Assembly (NCBI RefSeq): GCF_002563635.1
Contig: NZ_PDIZ01000003.1
Coordinates: 186,001 to 250,000, forward strand
DNA: 64,000 nucleotides
Reading direction: 5' to 3'
Source: Bacillus sp. es.036
GTDB taxonomy: Bacteria; Bacillota; Bacilli; Bacillales; Guptibacillaceae
In this document: positions 23,207 to 34,735 of the stretch, one piece after another
Layout: each line of letters opens with the position of its first letter
Position numbering within the stretch: the first letter of the stretch is position 1
Notes under the pieces: generated by a model
What the model was told of the DNA's origin: nothing
Seen by the model: the letters and a program-made list of their open reading frames with translations, nothing else
Databases searched by the model: none
Translations under genes and position numbers: made by a program

Positions 23207-24640
23207 ATGAATTTTGAAACTATTATTGGTCTGGAAGTTCACTCAGAACTGAAGACAAACACAAAGATTTTCTGTAATTGTTCAACGAATTTCGGTGCGC
23301 CGCCTAACACGAACGTTTGCCCGATCTGTCTCGGCCATCCTGGTGTTCTTCCAGTCATGAACGAACAGGCCGTTGATTTTGCAATGCGTGCGGCAATGGC
23401 ATTGAACTGTGAAATCGCTGAAGATACGAAGTTTGACCGTAAAAACTATTTCTATCCAGATAACCCGAAAGCCTATCAGATCTCTCAATATGATAAGCCA
23501 ATTGGTGAAAACGGATGGATTGATATTGAAGTAAATGGCAAAACAAAACGTATCGGTATTACACGTCTTCACCTCGAGGAAGATGCTGGTAAACTCACGC
23601 ACGTTGATGGCGAGAACCATTCTCTTGTTGACTTCAACCGTCAGGGTACGCCTCTTGTTGAGATCGTATCTGAGCCGGATATCCGTACGCCAGAAGAAGC
23701 GTATGCTTACCTTGAGAAGCTTAAAGCGATTCTTCAATATACGGAAGTGTCTGACTGTAAAATGGAAGAAGGATCTCTTCGCTGTGATGCGAACCTTTCT
23801 CTTCGTCCATATGGTCAAGAAGAGTTTGGTACGAAAACAGAGCTTAAAAACTTGAACTCGTTCGCTAACGTACAGAAAGGTCTTCAATATGAAGAAGTGC
23901 GTCAGGAGAAAGAACTTCTTGCAGGAAATGTGATCGGCCAGGAAACGCGTCGTTACGACGAAGCTGGTAAGAAAACGATCTTAATGCGTGTAAAAGAAGG
24001 ATCTGACGACTACCGCTACTTCCCAGAACCAGACCTTGTTCGTCTAGCGATTAATAAAGAATGGATGGACCGCGTTCGTGCGGACATTCCTGAGCTTCCA
24101 GACGCTCGTCGTGAGCGCTATGTGAAGGAATATGATCTTCCTGAGTACGATGCGATGGTGCTTACTCAATCCAAGAAAATGTCCGATTTCTTTGAAGTTG
24201 CCATTGGCCAGGGTGCTGATCCAAAACAGACTTCAAACTGGTTAATGGGTGAAGTATCGGCTTACTTGAATGCGAACTATAAAGAAATTGACGAAGTGGC
24301 TCTTACTCCAGAAGGATTAGGGAAACTGATTTCTCTTATTGAAAAGGGAACAATTTCTTCGAAGATCGCGAAGAAAGTATTCAAAGACCTTATTGAAAAA
24401 GGCGGAGATCCTGAACAGATCGTTAAAGACAAAGGTCTTGTACAGATTTCTGATGAAGGCGAGCTTCGTTCTATCGTGTCAGGTATTCTTGATGAGAACG
24501 AACAATCCATTGAAGACTACAAAAACGGGAAAGACCGTGCTATCGGCTTCCTCGTTGGTCAAGTGATGAAAGCAACCAAAGGAAAAGCAAATCCTCCAAT
24601 GGTTAACAAGCTGATTGTAGAAGAAATGGATAAACGCTAA
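23207..24640 (+). CDS. gatB: Asp-tRNA(Asn)/Glu-tRNA(Gln) amidotransferase subunit GatB
   Basis: Kinase/transamidase subunit that activates the mischarged aminoacyl-tRNA with ATP and adds ammonia. Begins [19 protein letters not shown], with the zinc-site cysteines in FCNCSTNFG and [14 protein letters not shown], then [22 protein letters not shown] and YRYFPEPDL. The helical and YqeY-like C-terminal tail ([24 protein letters not shown]) binds tRNA. 477 residues; final gene of the operon, followed by a terminator. Confidence 0.97.
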   Translation: MNFETIIGLEVHSELKTNTKIFCNCSTNFGAPPNTNVCPICLGHPGVLPVMNEQAVDFAMRAAMALNCEIAEDTKFDRKNYFYPDNPKAYQISQYDKPIGENGWIDIEVNGKTKRIGITRLHLEEDAGKLTHVDGENHSLVDFNRQGTPLVEIVSEPDIRTPEEAYAYLEKLKAILQYTEVSDCKMEEGSLRCDANLSLRPYGQEEFGTKTELKNLNSFANVQKGLQYEEVRQEKELLAGNVIGQETRRYDEAGKKTILMRVKEGSDDYRYFPEPDLVRLAINKEWMDRVRADIPELPDARRERYVKEYDLPEYDAMVLTQSKKMSDFFEVAIGQGADPKQTSNWLMGEVSAYLNANYKEIDEVALTPEGLGKLISLIEKGTISSKIAKKVFKDLIEKGGDPEQIVKDKGLVQISDEGELRSIVSGILDENEQSIEDYKNGKDRAIGFLVGQVMKATKGKANPPMVNKLIVEEMDKR

Positions 24641-24646
24641 ATGGCG

Positions 24647-24673
24647 AAACCCTCCCAAGTGGAGGGTTTTTTT
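24647..24673 (+). terminator. Terminator after gatCAB
   Basis: AAACCCTCC-CAAGT-GGAGGGTTT followed by a T run, 6 bases after the gatB stop codon. Confidence 0.9.
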
Positions 24674-24724
24674 ATGTCTAAAGAGGAGTTTGAGTATGTT
24701 CACCTTATTCACTTATTTTCGGCT

Positions 24725-24753
24725 TTGCTTTTTTTTAGGGAAAAGCCTATAAT
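24725..24753 (+). promoter_or_regulatory. Candidate sigma-A promoter for dgkB
   Basis: TTGCTT, 17 bases, TATAAT. Leaves an mRNA leader of about 175 bases before dgkB, in which an AACGGTCACGAGATTGTGGGCGTTTTTTG stretch could form a weak hairpin. Confidence 0.55.
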
Positions 24754-24935
24754 CAGAACAGAAGGTTAAGCGGAAGAAAACGGTCACGAGATTGTGGGCG
24801 TTTTTTGTTTGCGACTATCATATAAATAAGTAACGAGGACATTTAAAATGCCGCGTGCTTTGATACGCTTGAAGATTGAAGAAATATAAACATTCTGCAT
24901 GAAGAATTAAGATAGAGAAGATAGGATGATGAAGG

Positions 24936-25883
24936 ATGAAACGTGCGAGACTAATCTATAATCCAACGTCCGGAAGAGAACAAGTGAAGAGGTCACTACC
25001 ATATATCCTCGAACGCCTTGAAAAAAATGGGTACGAGACGTCTGCCCATGCAACCACTTGTGAAGGCGATGCGACGGAAGCAGCGCGCATTGCCGTCGAG
25101 CGACGCTTTGATCTTGTCATTGCGGCAGGGGGAGATGGGACGATCTATGAAGTGATCAATGGCATTGCCGAGCAGCCATATCGGCCGAAGATGGGGATTA
25201 TTCCAGTTGGTACAACCAATGACTTTGCACGAGCGATTGGCGTTCCGCGCACAGTTGAAGGTGCGATGGACGTTCTGTGCAATGGTCTTGAAATGCCAAT
25301 TGATATCGGTCGAGTGAACGAGCATTACTTCATCAATATCGCAGGTGGCGGACGCCTGACTGAATTAACATATGAAGTGCCTAGTAAGCTTAAAACAATG
25401 CTTGGCCAGCTAGCTTACTATATGAAAGGCATTGAGATGCTTCCATCGATTCGCCCTGCAAGAACGAGGATTGAATACGACGGTAAGCTTTTTGAAGGTG
25501 AAATTATGCTTTTCCTTGTTTCAAACTCAAACTCCATCGGCGGATTTGAGAAGCTAGCCCCACATGCATCGTTGAATGATGGTCTGTTCGATCTAATGAT
25601 TTTAAAGAAGACGAACATCGCAGAATTCATTCGCATCGCAAGCAGTGCACTTCGCGGTGATCATATTAATGATCCAAATGTTGTGTATAAGAAAGCAAGC
25701 CACATTAAAGTAGAATCAGTTGATAAAATGCAGCTGAACCTGGACGGCGAGTACGGTGGCCCGCTTCCAGCCGAGTTTACGAACTTATACCGTCATATTA
25801 CAATGATCGTGCCGAAAGAAACGAGCGAAAAACATACAAATGAAGAAGAAGCCGCGCACAAGCGCGCCATTTCAGGTGAGTAG
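24936..25883 (+). CDS. dgkB: Diacylglycerol kinase DgkB (YerQ type)
   Basis: Soluble lipid kinase recycling diacylglycerol (from lipoteichoic acid synthesis) to phosphatidic acid. DAGK catalytic-domain marks: RLIYNPTSGREQVKRSLP at the N terminus, VIAAGGDGTIYEVINGI (nucleotide loop, about residues 64-81), PVGTTNDFARAIGVPR and the C-terminal DGEYGGPLPAEF. 315 residues, slightly longer than the B. subtilis protein through a charged C-terminal tail. The ribosome binding site is weak (AGGATGATGAAGG abuts the ATG). Position upstream of rlmCD agrees with B. subtilis yerQ-yerS. Confidence 0.94.
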   Translation: MKRARLIYNPTSGREQVKRSLPYILERLEKNGYETSAHATTCEGDATEAARIAVERRFDLVIAAGGDGTIYEVINGIAEQPYRPKMGIIPVGTTNDFARAIGVPRTVEGAMDVLCNGLEMPIDIGRVNEHYFINIAGGGRLTELTYEVPSKLKTMLGQLAYYMKGIEMLPSIRPARTRIEYDGKLFEGEIMLFLVSNSNSIGGFEKLAPHASLNDGLFDLMILKKTNIAEFIRIASSALRGDHINDPNVVYKKASHIKVESVDKMQLNLDGEYGGPLPAEFTNLYRHITMIVPKETSEKHTNEEEAAHKRAISGE

Positions 25884-25896
25884 AAATGAAGGAGAG

Positions 25897-25926
25897 AAGT
25901 CAGAGACTGAGAGCTCTGGCTTTTTC
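25897..25926 (+). terminator. Terminator after dgkB
   Basis: AAGTCAGAG-ACTGAGAG-CTCTGGCTT with one G-T pair, followed by TTTTC. Confidence 0.75.
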
Positions 25927-25970
25927 TGTTGTTCTCTGTGGATGAGGGGAAGCGGGTTGTGAATTCGGTT

Positions 25971-26060
25971 TTAGCCAATAAAAATAGATTTTGGCTAATA
26001 TATTTCAGATTTGGCCAATATATCGAGAGTTTAGCCAATATAATTCCATTTTGGCCAATA
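25971..26060. repeat. Tandem array of five TTRGCYAATA cores with an exact 20-base period
   Basis: Cores TTAGCCAATA, TTGGCTAATA, TTGGCCAATA, TTAGCCAATA and TTGGCCAATA begin at 25971, 25991, 26011, 26031 and 26051, each followed by ten bases of variable AT-rich sequence. The array lies between the dgkB terminator and the rlmCD promoter. A 20-base step is two helical turns, so all cores face the same side of the DNA. No gene is supported in this stretch. Confidence 0.9.
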
Positions 26061-26111
26061 AACCATGAAATCAAGCTCGCCTCACATGCAAAAAGCACCG
26101 CGCTGTTACAT

Positions 26112-26140
26112 TTCGCGATCCATTCACACTGTGGTACAAT
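26112..26140 (+). promoter_or_regulatory. Candidate rlmCD promoter
   Basis: TTCGCG, 17 bases, TACAAT at 26135-26140. The -10 overlaps the dyad GTACA-ATTTT-TGTAC (26134-26148), which may be regulatory. Confidence 0.5.
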
Positions 26141-26179
26141 TTTTGTACATGAAATCGAACGGAAAAGGACGGAAACCTA

Positions 26180-27550
26180 ATGAGTAATCAAGAAGTACCT
26201 GTAAAAAAGAATGACGTTGTCGAAGTAGAATTCAGAGACCTTTCCCATGACGGGGCAGGCGTCGCGAAAATAGATGGATACACGCTTTTCGTCCCGTATG
26301 GCATTCCCGGAGAAACCGCGAGCGTAAAAGTGATCAAGACGAAGAAAGGCTATGGCTTCGCTAAGCTGCTGGATGTCAAAGTGGAGAGCGAAGACCGCAA
26401 CACGCCGCCGTGTCCGATTTTCTATCAGTGTGGCGGCTGTCAAACACAGCACATTACGTATGATAGCCAGCTAAAATTCAAGCACAAGCAAGTTCAAGAC
26501 GTGATGGAGCGTATTGCGAAAATTGATGTACCTGTTCATCCTGTTCTTGGCATGGAAGACCCATGGCGCTACCGCAATAAAGCGCAGGTTCCAGTTGGTG
26601 AACAGAACGGTAAAATCGTTGCAGGCTTCTACCAACAGCGCAGTCACCAGATTATTGATATGGACCAGTGCCTCATTCAGGAGCAGGAGAACGATGAGGT
26701 TCTACACGTTGTGAAAGAAATTGCTGAGAAGTACGGCATCCGTGCATACGACGAGCGCTCACATCGCGGAACGCTTAGACACGTTGTTGCAAAATACGGA
26801 AAGCAAACGGATGACATTATGGTTGTGATCGTAACGAAAAACAAAGACTTACCAAATCGCAAGAACATCATCAAAGACATCACAGAGCAACTTCCGAAAG
26901 TGAAATCGATCGTTCAAAACGTGAATCCGAAGCGCACAAACGTGATTTTCGGTGACGAAACCCGCGTCCTATGGGGATCACCATACATTTACGACACGAT
27001 TGGTGACATAAAATTCGCCATCTCAGCTCGCTCATTCTATCAAGTAAACCCGGATCAAACGAAAGTGCTTTACGATCAGGCGCTTGAATACGCTGGTCTG
27101 ACTGGGAATGAAACGGTCATCGATGCTTATTGCGGTATCGGAACCATTTCACTTTTCCTTGCTCAAAAAGCGAAGCAGGTGTACGGAGTTGAAATCGTAC
27201 CAGAAGCGATTGAAGATGCGAAACGTAATGCTGAGCTAAACGGCATTACAAACGCAGAATTTGCGGTTGGTGAAGCAGAAAACGTCATCCCAGCCTGGAA
27301 AGAGCAGGGCATAAAGCCTGACGTCATCGTCGTTGATCCACCACGTAAAGGGTGTGACGAAGCGCTACTTCAAACGATTATTGATATGAAGCCTGAGAAA
27401 GTCGTTTATGTATCATGTAACCCGGCAACGCTAGCTCGGGATCTACGGATCTTAGAAGATGGTGGATTTGAAACGAAGGAAGTTCAGCCGGTTGATATGT
27501 TCCCGCATACTACTCACGTCGAGTGCGTAACCTGGCTAGAAAAGAAATAA
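26180..27550 (+). CDS. rlmCD: 23S rRNA (uracil-5)-methyltransferase RlmCD
   Basis: SAM-dependent RumA-type methyltransferase; the B. subtilis homologue methylates both U747 and U1939 of 23S rRNA. Domain order: N-terminal TRAM domain (about residues 8-66), a 4Fe-4S cluster site in [14 protein letters not shown] plus a further Cys near residue 160 (MDQCLIQ), then the Rossmann methyltransferase with [26 protein letters not shown] and the catalytic Cys in [14 protein letters not shown]. 456 residues. The ATG at 26180 has AAAAGGA about 10 bases upstream. Confidence 0.95.
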   Translation: MSNQEVPVKKNDVVEVEFRDLSHDGAGVAKIDGYTLFVPYGIPGETASVKVIKTKKGYGFAKLLDVKVESEDRNTPPCPIFYQCGGCQTQHITYDSQLKFKHKQVQDVMERIAKIDVPVHPVLGMEDPWRYRNKAQVPVGEQNGKIVAGFYQQRSHQIIDMDQCLIQEQENDEVLHVVKEIAEKYGIRAYDERSHRGTLRHVVAKYGKQTDDIMVVIVTKNKDLPNRKNIIKDITEQLPKVKSIVQNVNPKRTNVIFGDETRVLWGSPYIYDTIGDIKFAISARSFYQVNPDQTKVLYDQALEYAGLTGNETVIDAYCGIGTISLFLAQKAKQVYGVEIVPEAIEDAKRNAELNGITNAEFAVGEAENVIPAWKEQGIKPDVIVVDPPRKGCDEALLQTIIDMKPEKVVYVSCNPATLARDLRILEDGGFETKEVQPVDMFPHTTHVECVTWLEKK

Positions 27551-27566
27551 ATCATTTCATGCAATA

Positions 27567-27622
27567 TAAAAAAAGGCACCTCTCCCAAACGCTAATTAAA
27601 GCGAATGGGAGGGTGCTTTTTT
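27567..27622. terminator. Bidirectional terminator between rlmCD and katG
   Basis: Long stem from AAAAAGGCACCTCTCCCA and TGGGAGGGTGCTTTTTT with a one-base bulge and an inner CGCT/AGCG pairing. Suits both convergent genes. Confidence 0.85.
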
Positions 27623-27630
27623 CATTATAC

Positions 27631-29871
<2,241 letters not shown>

Positions 29872-29918
29872 TCAATCTCCTTTCGAATGTAAGAAAATTA
29901 ATTGTAACTCCTATTAGA

Positions 29919-29952
29919 TTATAATTATAATAAATTAATAATCATTTTGGAA
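29919..29952 (-). promoter_or_regulatory. katG promoter with PerR-like operator
   Basis: Minus strand: TTCCAA (29952-29947), 17 bases, TATAAT (29929-29924). TTATTATAATTATAA (29933-29919) overlaps the -10 and matches the PerR consensus TTATAATNATTATAA at 13 of 15 positions by eye. Confidence 0.65.
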
Positions 29953-30204
29953 GAGTTATGAACTAATTTTCACAAAATAATTTCAAAACACTACTAGTTA
30001 GAGCGGTTACAACTAGTTTGGAAATGAAGAAAGGCACTGGTTAATCTTCCAACGTTCATGGTAAGTAGATAAGAGAACCATCCGATAGCTAGGCAACAGA
30101 AGAAGCGCTTTTCTTCCAGTTTCATTCTCCCACTTACTATATACTTTCGATTTATTAACCGGTTTACCTCTTTCAAAAAACAGTTAGAGACATTCATTTA
30201 ATAG
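29953..30204. other. Intergenic stretch between katG promoter and HAD-gene terminator
   Basis: About 250 bases with no feature I can support. A 67-codon frame on the minus strand (29994-30197) has no ribosome binding site. Confidence 0.4.
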
Positions 30205-30239
30205 AAAAAGAGAGGCAGTGGTAAACCGCCTCTCTTTTT
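30205..30239 (-). terminator. Terminator of the Cof-type HAD gene
   Basis: AAAAAGAGAGGC and GCCTCTCTTTTT form a 12-bp stem with an 11-base loop directly after the stop codon of the minus-strand gene. Confidence 0.85.
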
Positions 30240-30245
30240 GGAACT

Positions 30246-31070
30246 CTATTTTGTTACAAGCTGATCTTTTAATAGAAACTTTTCAACTACTTTTGCGACA
30301 CCGTCATTCTCGTTCGTATCTGTAATGTAGTCAGAAATCTTTTTGATGTCATCCGGAGCATTCCCCATCGCAACGCCAAGTCCGGCAAATTCAATCATTT
30401 CTTGATCATTGTAACTGTCTCCAACGGCAATAACTTCTTCTCGTTTAATACCGAACTCATTAATAAGTTTCTCGATGCTCGTGCCTTTCGTGATTCCTTT
30501 ATCGGTGAACTCGAGAAAATAAGGCTTGGATCGCATCACGCTGAATTCTTCTCCTAACTCAGCTTGTAGTTTCTTTTCAACTTTCTTGAGATGCTCTGGC
30601 TCTCCGACCATGAGAACTTTTACGACGGGTTCCGTGACCCCATCCATAAAGGAATCGACGACAGTAATCGGTAAACCTGTGAGTTCAGCCTCAATCGTTG
30701 TGTAGGGGTTTCCTTCTGCAGTAATAATTTCATCTCCAACGTACGTATGAATGTACACATCTTCTCGCGTACTAATGTCATGGAGTCGTTGAACCGCTTC
30801 TACAGATAATGTCTGACTGAAGAAATCCTTTTTTGAGTGACAGTTAATAATTTTTCCGCCATTAAAGGATAGAATGTAACTCTCATAGTCTGCGAGGAGG
30901 AGTTCGTCAGCATATGAAACCATTCCGAACGTTGGTCTTCCAGATGCAAGCACAACTTTTTTTCCATCTTGCTGCGCTTGCATTAGAGCTTCTTTATTTC
31001 GATTAGAAATCGTTTGATCAGCACTGAGCAATGTATCGTCTAAATCTAATACAATCATTTTATAAGACAT
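30246..31070 (-). CDS. Cof-type HAD-IIB family hydrolase
   Basis: Cytosolic phosphatase acting on sugar phosphates, nucleotides or cofactor intermediates; the exact substrate cannot be read from the sequence. HAD motifs: I, MIVLDLDDTLLS (nucleophile Asp at about residue 9); II, VLASGRPTFGM; III, Lys in FTDKGITKGTSIEKL; IV, VIAVGDSYNDQEMIEFAGLGVAMGNAP. The C2-type cap lies between motifs II and III. 274 residues. AAGGAGATG precedes the ATG. Monocistronic. Confidence 0.88.
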   Translation of the reverse strand: MSYKMIVLDLDDTLLSADQTISNRNKEALMQAQQDGKKVVLASGRPTFGMVSYADELLLADYESYILSFNGGKIINCHSKKDFFSQTLSVEAVQRLHDISTREDVYIHTYVGDEIITAEGNPYTTIEAELTGLPITVVDSFMDGVTEPVVKVLMVGEPEHLKKVEKKLQAELGEEFSVMRSKPYFLEFTDKGITKGTSIEKLINEFGIKREEVIAVGDSYNDQEMIEFAGLGVAMGNAPDDIKKISDYITDTNENDGVAKVVEKFLLKDQLVTK

Positions 31071-31338
31071 ATGTGATTTTCATCTCCTTACTAGTTTCCC
31101 TTACCATTTTACTAGAATTCAGTTAAAAAGGGGGGAGGGTTCCTAAAATGGAAAAAAGTAATGATTATGTAGAGTAGAGAAGATGTCTTTATAAAGACTT
31201 GTTTTTTATAGTAAACCCTTTTCAAAGCAAATCAATTGACCATTTTCTATGAGAGGAGTATCTTTGGATTCAACATTCGATTTCGAAAGTTAGACGCTAT
31301 ATTTTGAAACGTTTAAACGAATCAAAGGAGAATATACA

Positions 31339-32643
31339 ATGGAAAACTATCAAGAACTTACATTAAAGCAACAATCCTACTTCAGAAGCGGGAAAACAAA
31401 AGATGTATCATTTCGAATAGATGCGTTAACAAAATTAAAAGAGCTCATGTCATCTCATGAACAAGACATTATTGCTGCTCTAAAAGCAGATTTAAATAAA
31501 CCTGAAACAGAAACAAAGCGCGCGGAGATTGGTCTTGTTTTAGGGGAAATTAATTTCATGATTGAGAATTTATCTGCGTGGTCAACACCAAATAAAGTGG
31601 AAACACCATCCACTCATGCAGGAGCAACAAGCTTCATTGTTCCTGAACCATACGGCTCAGCACTCGTCATTGCACCATGGAACTATCCGGTACAACTTGC
31701 CGTTGCACCGCTAGCTGGAGCGATTGCCGCTGGAAACTGTGCTGTCTTAAAACCATCAGAGTTAACACCACATACTTCTAATCTTTTAGCTAAGATGATT
31801 AATGAGAATTTCCCTGAAGAATACTTGCGCGTTGTTGAAGGGGAAGTAGAAACAAGCACGGCTCTTCTCAAAGAGAAATTTGATTATATCTTCTTTACTG
31901 GTAGTACCGGCGTGGGAAAAATTGTGGCAGGAGCGGCTGCTAAGAATTTAACACCAGTGACACTTGAGTTAGGTGGAAAAAGTCCTGCTATCGTGCATGA
32001 AGATGCTGACCTTGAGGAAGCAGCAGCGCGAATTGCCCGCGGTAAATTTGCGAATGCGGGTCAAACGTGTGTAGCACCTGACTATCTTCTTGTCCATCGA
32101 AAGGTAAAAGATCAGTTGGTTAGCAAAATGAAAGAAGTGATCACCAACACTTACGGAGAGAACGTTTCAGAAAACCTTGAATTCCCCCACGTAGTAAGTG
32201 AACGTCATTTTGATCGTTTGAATGAATTCTTGAGTAATGGAGAAGTAGTCGCTGGAGGTAACGCTGACAAATCACGCTTATTCATCGAACCAACAATATT
32301 AGATCATATTTCATGGGATGATCCTGTGATGCAAGATGAGATCTTTGGACCTATTCTACCTGTTCTTGTTTATGACGAAATTGCAGAAGCGATTGATGCT
32401 GTCGTTGAACGTCCAAAGCCACTAGCACTCTATCTTTTCTCTGATAATGAACAGGTACAAGATGACGTATTAAATACCATTTCATTTGGTGGCGGAGCAA
32501 TCAATGATACGATCAATCACATGACTTCTCACCACCTTCCATTTGGCGGTGTAGGGAATAGCGGTATGGGAGCTTACCATGGGAAAGCTAGTTTTGATAC
32601 GTTCTCACACTTCAAGAGCATTTTGAAACGCTCAAATAAGTAA
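31339..32643 (+). CDS. Aldehyde dehydrogenase family protein (class 3, YwdH-like)
   Basis: NAD(P)-dependent oxidation of aldehydes, probably medium- or long-chain fatty aldehydes as in class 3 enzymes. The 434-residue length, shorter than standard ALDHs, and the sequence GSALVIAPWNYPVQLAVAPL fit the YwdH/AlkH type. Catalytic residues: Glu in VTLELGGKSP and Cys in NAGQTCVAPDYLL; NAD contact FTGSTGVGKIV. C-terminal PFGGVGNSGMGAYHG is typical. CAAAGGAGAATATACA precedes the ATG. It could belong to lipid peroxide aldehyde detoxification near katG; that is inference. Confidence 0.9.
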   Translation: MENYQELTLKQQSYFRSGKTKDVSFRIDALTKLKELMSSHEQDIIAALKADLNKPETETKRAEIGLVLGEINFMIENLSAWSTPNKVETPSTHAGATSFIVPEPYGSALVIAPWNYPVQLAVAPLAGAIAAGNCAVLKPSELTPHTSNLLAKMINENFPEEYLRVVEGEVETSTALLKEKFDYIFFTGSTGVGKIVAGAAAKNLTPVTLELGGKSPAIVHEDADLEEAAARIARGKFANAGQTCVAPDYLLVHRKVKDQLVSKMKEVITNTYGENVSENLEFPHVVSERHFDRLNEFLSNGEVVAGGNADKSRLFIEPTILDHISWDDPVMQDEIFGPILPVLVYDEIAEAIDAVVERPKPLALYLFSDNEQVQDDVLNTISFGGGAINDTINHMTSHHLPFGGVGNSGMGAYHGKASFDTFSHFKSILKRSNK

Positions 32644-32756
32644 ATAGCCTATTTTCATGCTTTATGATGCTTCATAAAGGGTATATGACGAAAGTAGACA
32701 ACATTGAATCTGAAGTTTTGTTTAATAGGAGAATATACGTAGAAAGGGTGTTGAAA

Positions 32757-33407
32757 ATGAAAGTACTTATAGTTGGAGCAAATGGTCAGATTGGGAAGCA
32801 TTTAACTTCCTTTATTAAAGAGCATAACGATCTAGAAGCGAAAGTAATGATTCGTAAGGAAGAGCAGGCTTCTTACTTTAAGGATTTAGGCGCAGAAACT
32901 GCTGTGGTTGATTTAGAGGAAGATATTAACGCGATCGCGAAAGCTGCTGAAGGCGTGGATGCGATTGTCTTTACAGCAGGTTCCGGTCCAAATACCGGTG
33001 CTGATAAAACAATGCTGGTTGATTTAGATGGTGCTGTAAAAACAATTGAAGCAGCGAAAGTAGCTGGCGTAAAACGGTTTGTAATGATTAGTTCTTATGA
33101 CACAACGCGTGAAGCGATTCAGTCTGCTCCATCTTCATTTTCACCTTATGTAGCAGCGAAGCACTATGCAGATGAATGGTTGCGAGCAACGGATTTAGAT
33201 TATACGATCATCCATCCAGGTGCCTTAACGAATGATCAGGGAATCGGTAAGGTCAACGCTGCTACTAGAGTAGAAAGAAATGAAATACCTCGAGAAGATG
33301 TTGCGAGTGTGATCATAGCGACGCTCGAAAATGATGCAACGATTGGCAAGGAATTTCAAGTCGTGACAGGAACGGAGCCAATTAAAGAAAGCATCCATTC
33401 ACTTTAA
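32757..33407 (+). CDS. NAD(P)-binding SDR-type protein (YhfK-like)
   Basis: Atypical short-chain dehydrogenase (SDR_a5-like) starting MKVLIVGANGQIGKHLTSFI, with the NAD(P) glycine motif GANGQIG. It also has VFTAGSGPNTGADKT and a Ser-Tyr-Lys-like group in MISSYDTT and SPYVAAKHYADEWL, plus HPGALTND. Substrate unknown. An upstream in-frame ATG at 32664 is rejected since the conserved Rossmann strand begins at the ATG at 32757, which has AAAGGGTG upstream. 113 bases after the aldehyde dehydrogenase, possibly cotranscribed. Confidence 0.85.
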   Translation: MKVLIVGANGQIGKHLTSFIKEHNDLEAKVMIRKEEQASYFKDLGAETAVVDLEEDINAIAKAAEGVDAIVFTAGSGPNTGADKTMLVDLDGAVKTIEAAKVAGVKRFVMISSYDTTREAIQSAPSSFSPYVAAKHYADEWLRATDLDYTIIHPGALTNDQGIGKVNAATRVERNEIPREDVASVIIATLENDATIGKEFQVVTGTEPIKESIHSL

Positions 33408-33441
33408 CTGAAACTCGATTTTTTAAAAAAGAAATTGCATC

Positions 33442-33480
33442 AAACAAAGCCCCTTGTTCACAGGCAAGGGGGTTTGTTTT
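33442..33480 (+). terminator. Terminator after the YhfK-like gene
   Basis: AAACAAAGCCCCTTG-TTCACAGG-CAAGGGGGTTTGTTT followed by T. Confidence 0.85.
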
Positions 33481-33505
33481 GATCTTTTTATTAAAGGAAG
33501 ATATT

Positions 33506-33538
33506 AAAAAACCACCTGGGAATCTCCCCGATGGTTTT
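33506..33538 (-). terminator. Terminator of the YjcZ-like small gene
   Basis: On the minus strand AAAACCATCGGGGA-GATT-CCCAGGTGGTTTT followed by TT, 10 bases after the stop codon. Confidence 0.7.
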
Positions 33539-33547
33539 GATGAAGTA

Positions 33548-33715
33548 TTAGCAGTCTTTTCCATTAACGAAAGCAGCGCCAACGATGATAAGAAGAATGA
33601 ACAATACAACGATTAGCGCAAAGCCATTCCCGTAACGAGCGCCACCAACTTGGTTTCCGCAACCGCCGTATCCAGCGCCACCAACCTGGTTTCCACATCC
33701 GTAACCATAACTCAT
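33548..33715 (-). CDS. YjcZ family sporulation-type small membrane protein
   Basis: 55-residue protein: a Gly/Tyr/Cys-rich N-terminal half and a C-terminal hydrophobic helix [20 protein letters not shown], the layout of the YjcZ family of small spore-associated proteins. The unit [12 protein letters not shown] occurs twice (about residues 6-17 and 19-30), and the DNA is likewise duplicated, showing a recent internal duplication. ATG at 33713-33715 has AAAGGAGATGATTTC upstream; a more distal ATG six codons earlier would contain that site. Function unknown, expression expected in sporulation. Confidence 0.85.
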   Translation of the reverse strand: MSYGYGCGNQVGGAGYGGCGNQVGGARYGNGFALIVVLFILLIIVGAAFVNGKDC

Positions 33716-33870
33716 GAAATCATCTCCTTTCATAGTTTCTTCTTTAGTGTATGAAGGAGAAGAGGATGGTGCTTAGGTGTTGGACTAGTTAAAAAAAAGT
33801 TAGGTGCACTGGTGGCATCATCTAGAACTTAAAGAAAAATTCTACTTAAGAAAAATGGGTTTTGTTCGCT

Positions 33871-34620
33871 CTATTTAAATGAAGCGTATCCTTCATCAGC
33901 CATGACGACACTGCCGTTTATCGCACTAGCTTCTTCTAATGAAAGAAGGTAAACTGCGTCGGCTAGCTGCTCGGGATCTGTGAGTTTATTGCCGATAACT
34001 TTTGCTTTCATACCGTCGATTAAGCCTTTATCACGATATCCTTGAACGATTGGCGTATCGACAACGCCAGGTGCGACACCAACAACGCGGATGCCGTATG
34101 GTGCTAAATCAAGCGCAGCTGATTTCGTCATCATATTGACCGCCCCTTTTGTTGCATGGTAAGCGAAAGTGGCTGGCGAAGCGAGGACACCAAAAACAGA
34201 TGTTGTATTGATGATGACGCCTTTCACATTTAAAGCCTTCATCTTTTTAGCGGCAGCCATAATTCCATACGCGACGCCGTGCTGGTTAATGTCGATTACT
34301 TTATGATAATCTTCTAAATCAAATTCCGGAAGAGGGGTAGGACGTCCAATTCCGGCGTTATTAAACATCACGTCGATCGTCCCGAATTGTTCAACAGTTT
34401 TTTCGATAAGCGCTTCCACATCTTCATAACGCGAAACGTCTGTCTTCACAAAGAGTGCAGCTCCACCTTCTGCTTCAATTAATTCAACTGTTTCAGTACC
34501 TTTCTTTTCATCAAAATCAGCAACAACGACTTGATCACCTTTCCTTGCGAACTTTAAACATGTTTGTCTCCCAATTCCACTCGCTCCACCTGTAATTACT
34601 ACTACTCTATTTGCAGTCAT
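33871..34620 (-). CDS. Short-chain dehydrogenase/reductase (classical SDR)
   Basis: NAD(P)-dependent oxidoreductase, 249 residues. Classical SDR motifs: VITGGASGIGRQ (cofactor), VVADFDEKKG (Asp favours NAD), MFNNAGIGRPTP (NNAG), catalytic Ser in NTTSVFG and YxxxK in YHATKGAVNMM, then PGVVDTPI. Substrate cannot be told. AAAAAGGGGCCC lies before the ATG. Divergent from a LysR regulator 115 bases away, which likely controls it. Confidence 0.88.
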   Translation of the reverse strand: MTANRVVVITGGASGIGRQTCLKFARKGDQVVVADFDEKKGTETVELIEAEGGAALFVKTDVSRYEDVEALIEKTVEQFGTIDVMFNNAGIGRPTPLPEFDLEDYHKVIDINQHGVAYGIMAAAKKMKALNVKGVIINTTSVFGVLASPATFAYHATKGAVNMMTKSAALDLAPYGIRVVGVAPGVVDTPIVQGYRDKGLIDGMKAKVIGNKLTDPEQLADAVYLLSLEEASAINGSVVMADEGYASFK

Positions 34621-34707
34621 ATCTAAGGGCCCCTTTTTAAAAGTATTTCACGGCTTTAGTTTATCATCGTTCATGTTTAATAAATATTTAAATATCGTTA
34701 TACTTAA

Positions 34708-34722
34708 TTAAGCATTGCTTAA
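34708..34722. promoter_or_regulatory. Perfect dyad in the SDR/LysR divergent region
   Basis: TTAAGCA-T-TGCTTAA, a 15-base palindrome of the T-N11-A LysR-box kind. It overlaps the start of the regulator's AAGGAAG ribosome binding site; TATACT at 34699-34704 is a possible -10. Fits autorepression by the LysR protein. Confidence 0.55.
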
Positions 34723-34735
34723 GGAAGTGTGTAGA

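Noticed and set aside
23282-23887. 201-codon frame opposite gatB
   Set aside because: Antisense shadow within gatB; no ribosome binding site or family likeness.
25971-26060. CRISPR-like array
   Set aside because: Repeats are only 10 bases with 10-base AT-rich spacers, far below CRISPR dimensions, and no cas genes are in the window.
29994-30197. 67-codon minus-strand frame between katG and the HAD gene
   Set aside because: No ribosome binding site, no recognisable domain, and its start abuts the terminator stem of the HAD gene.
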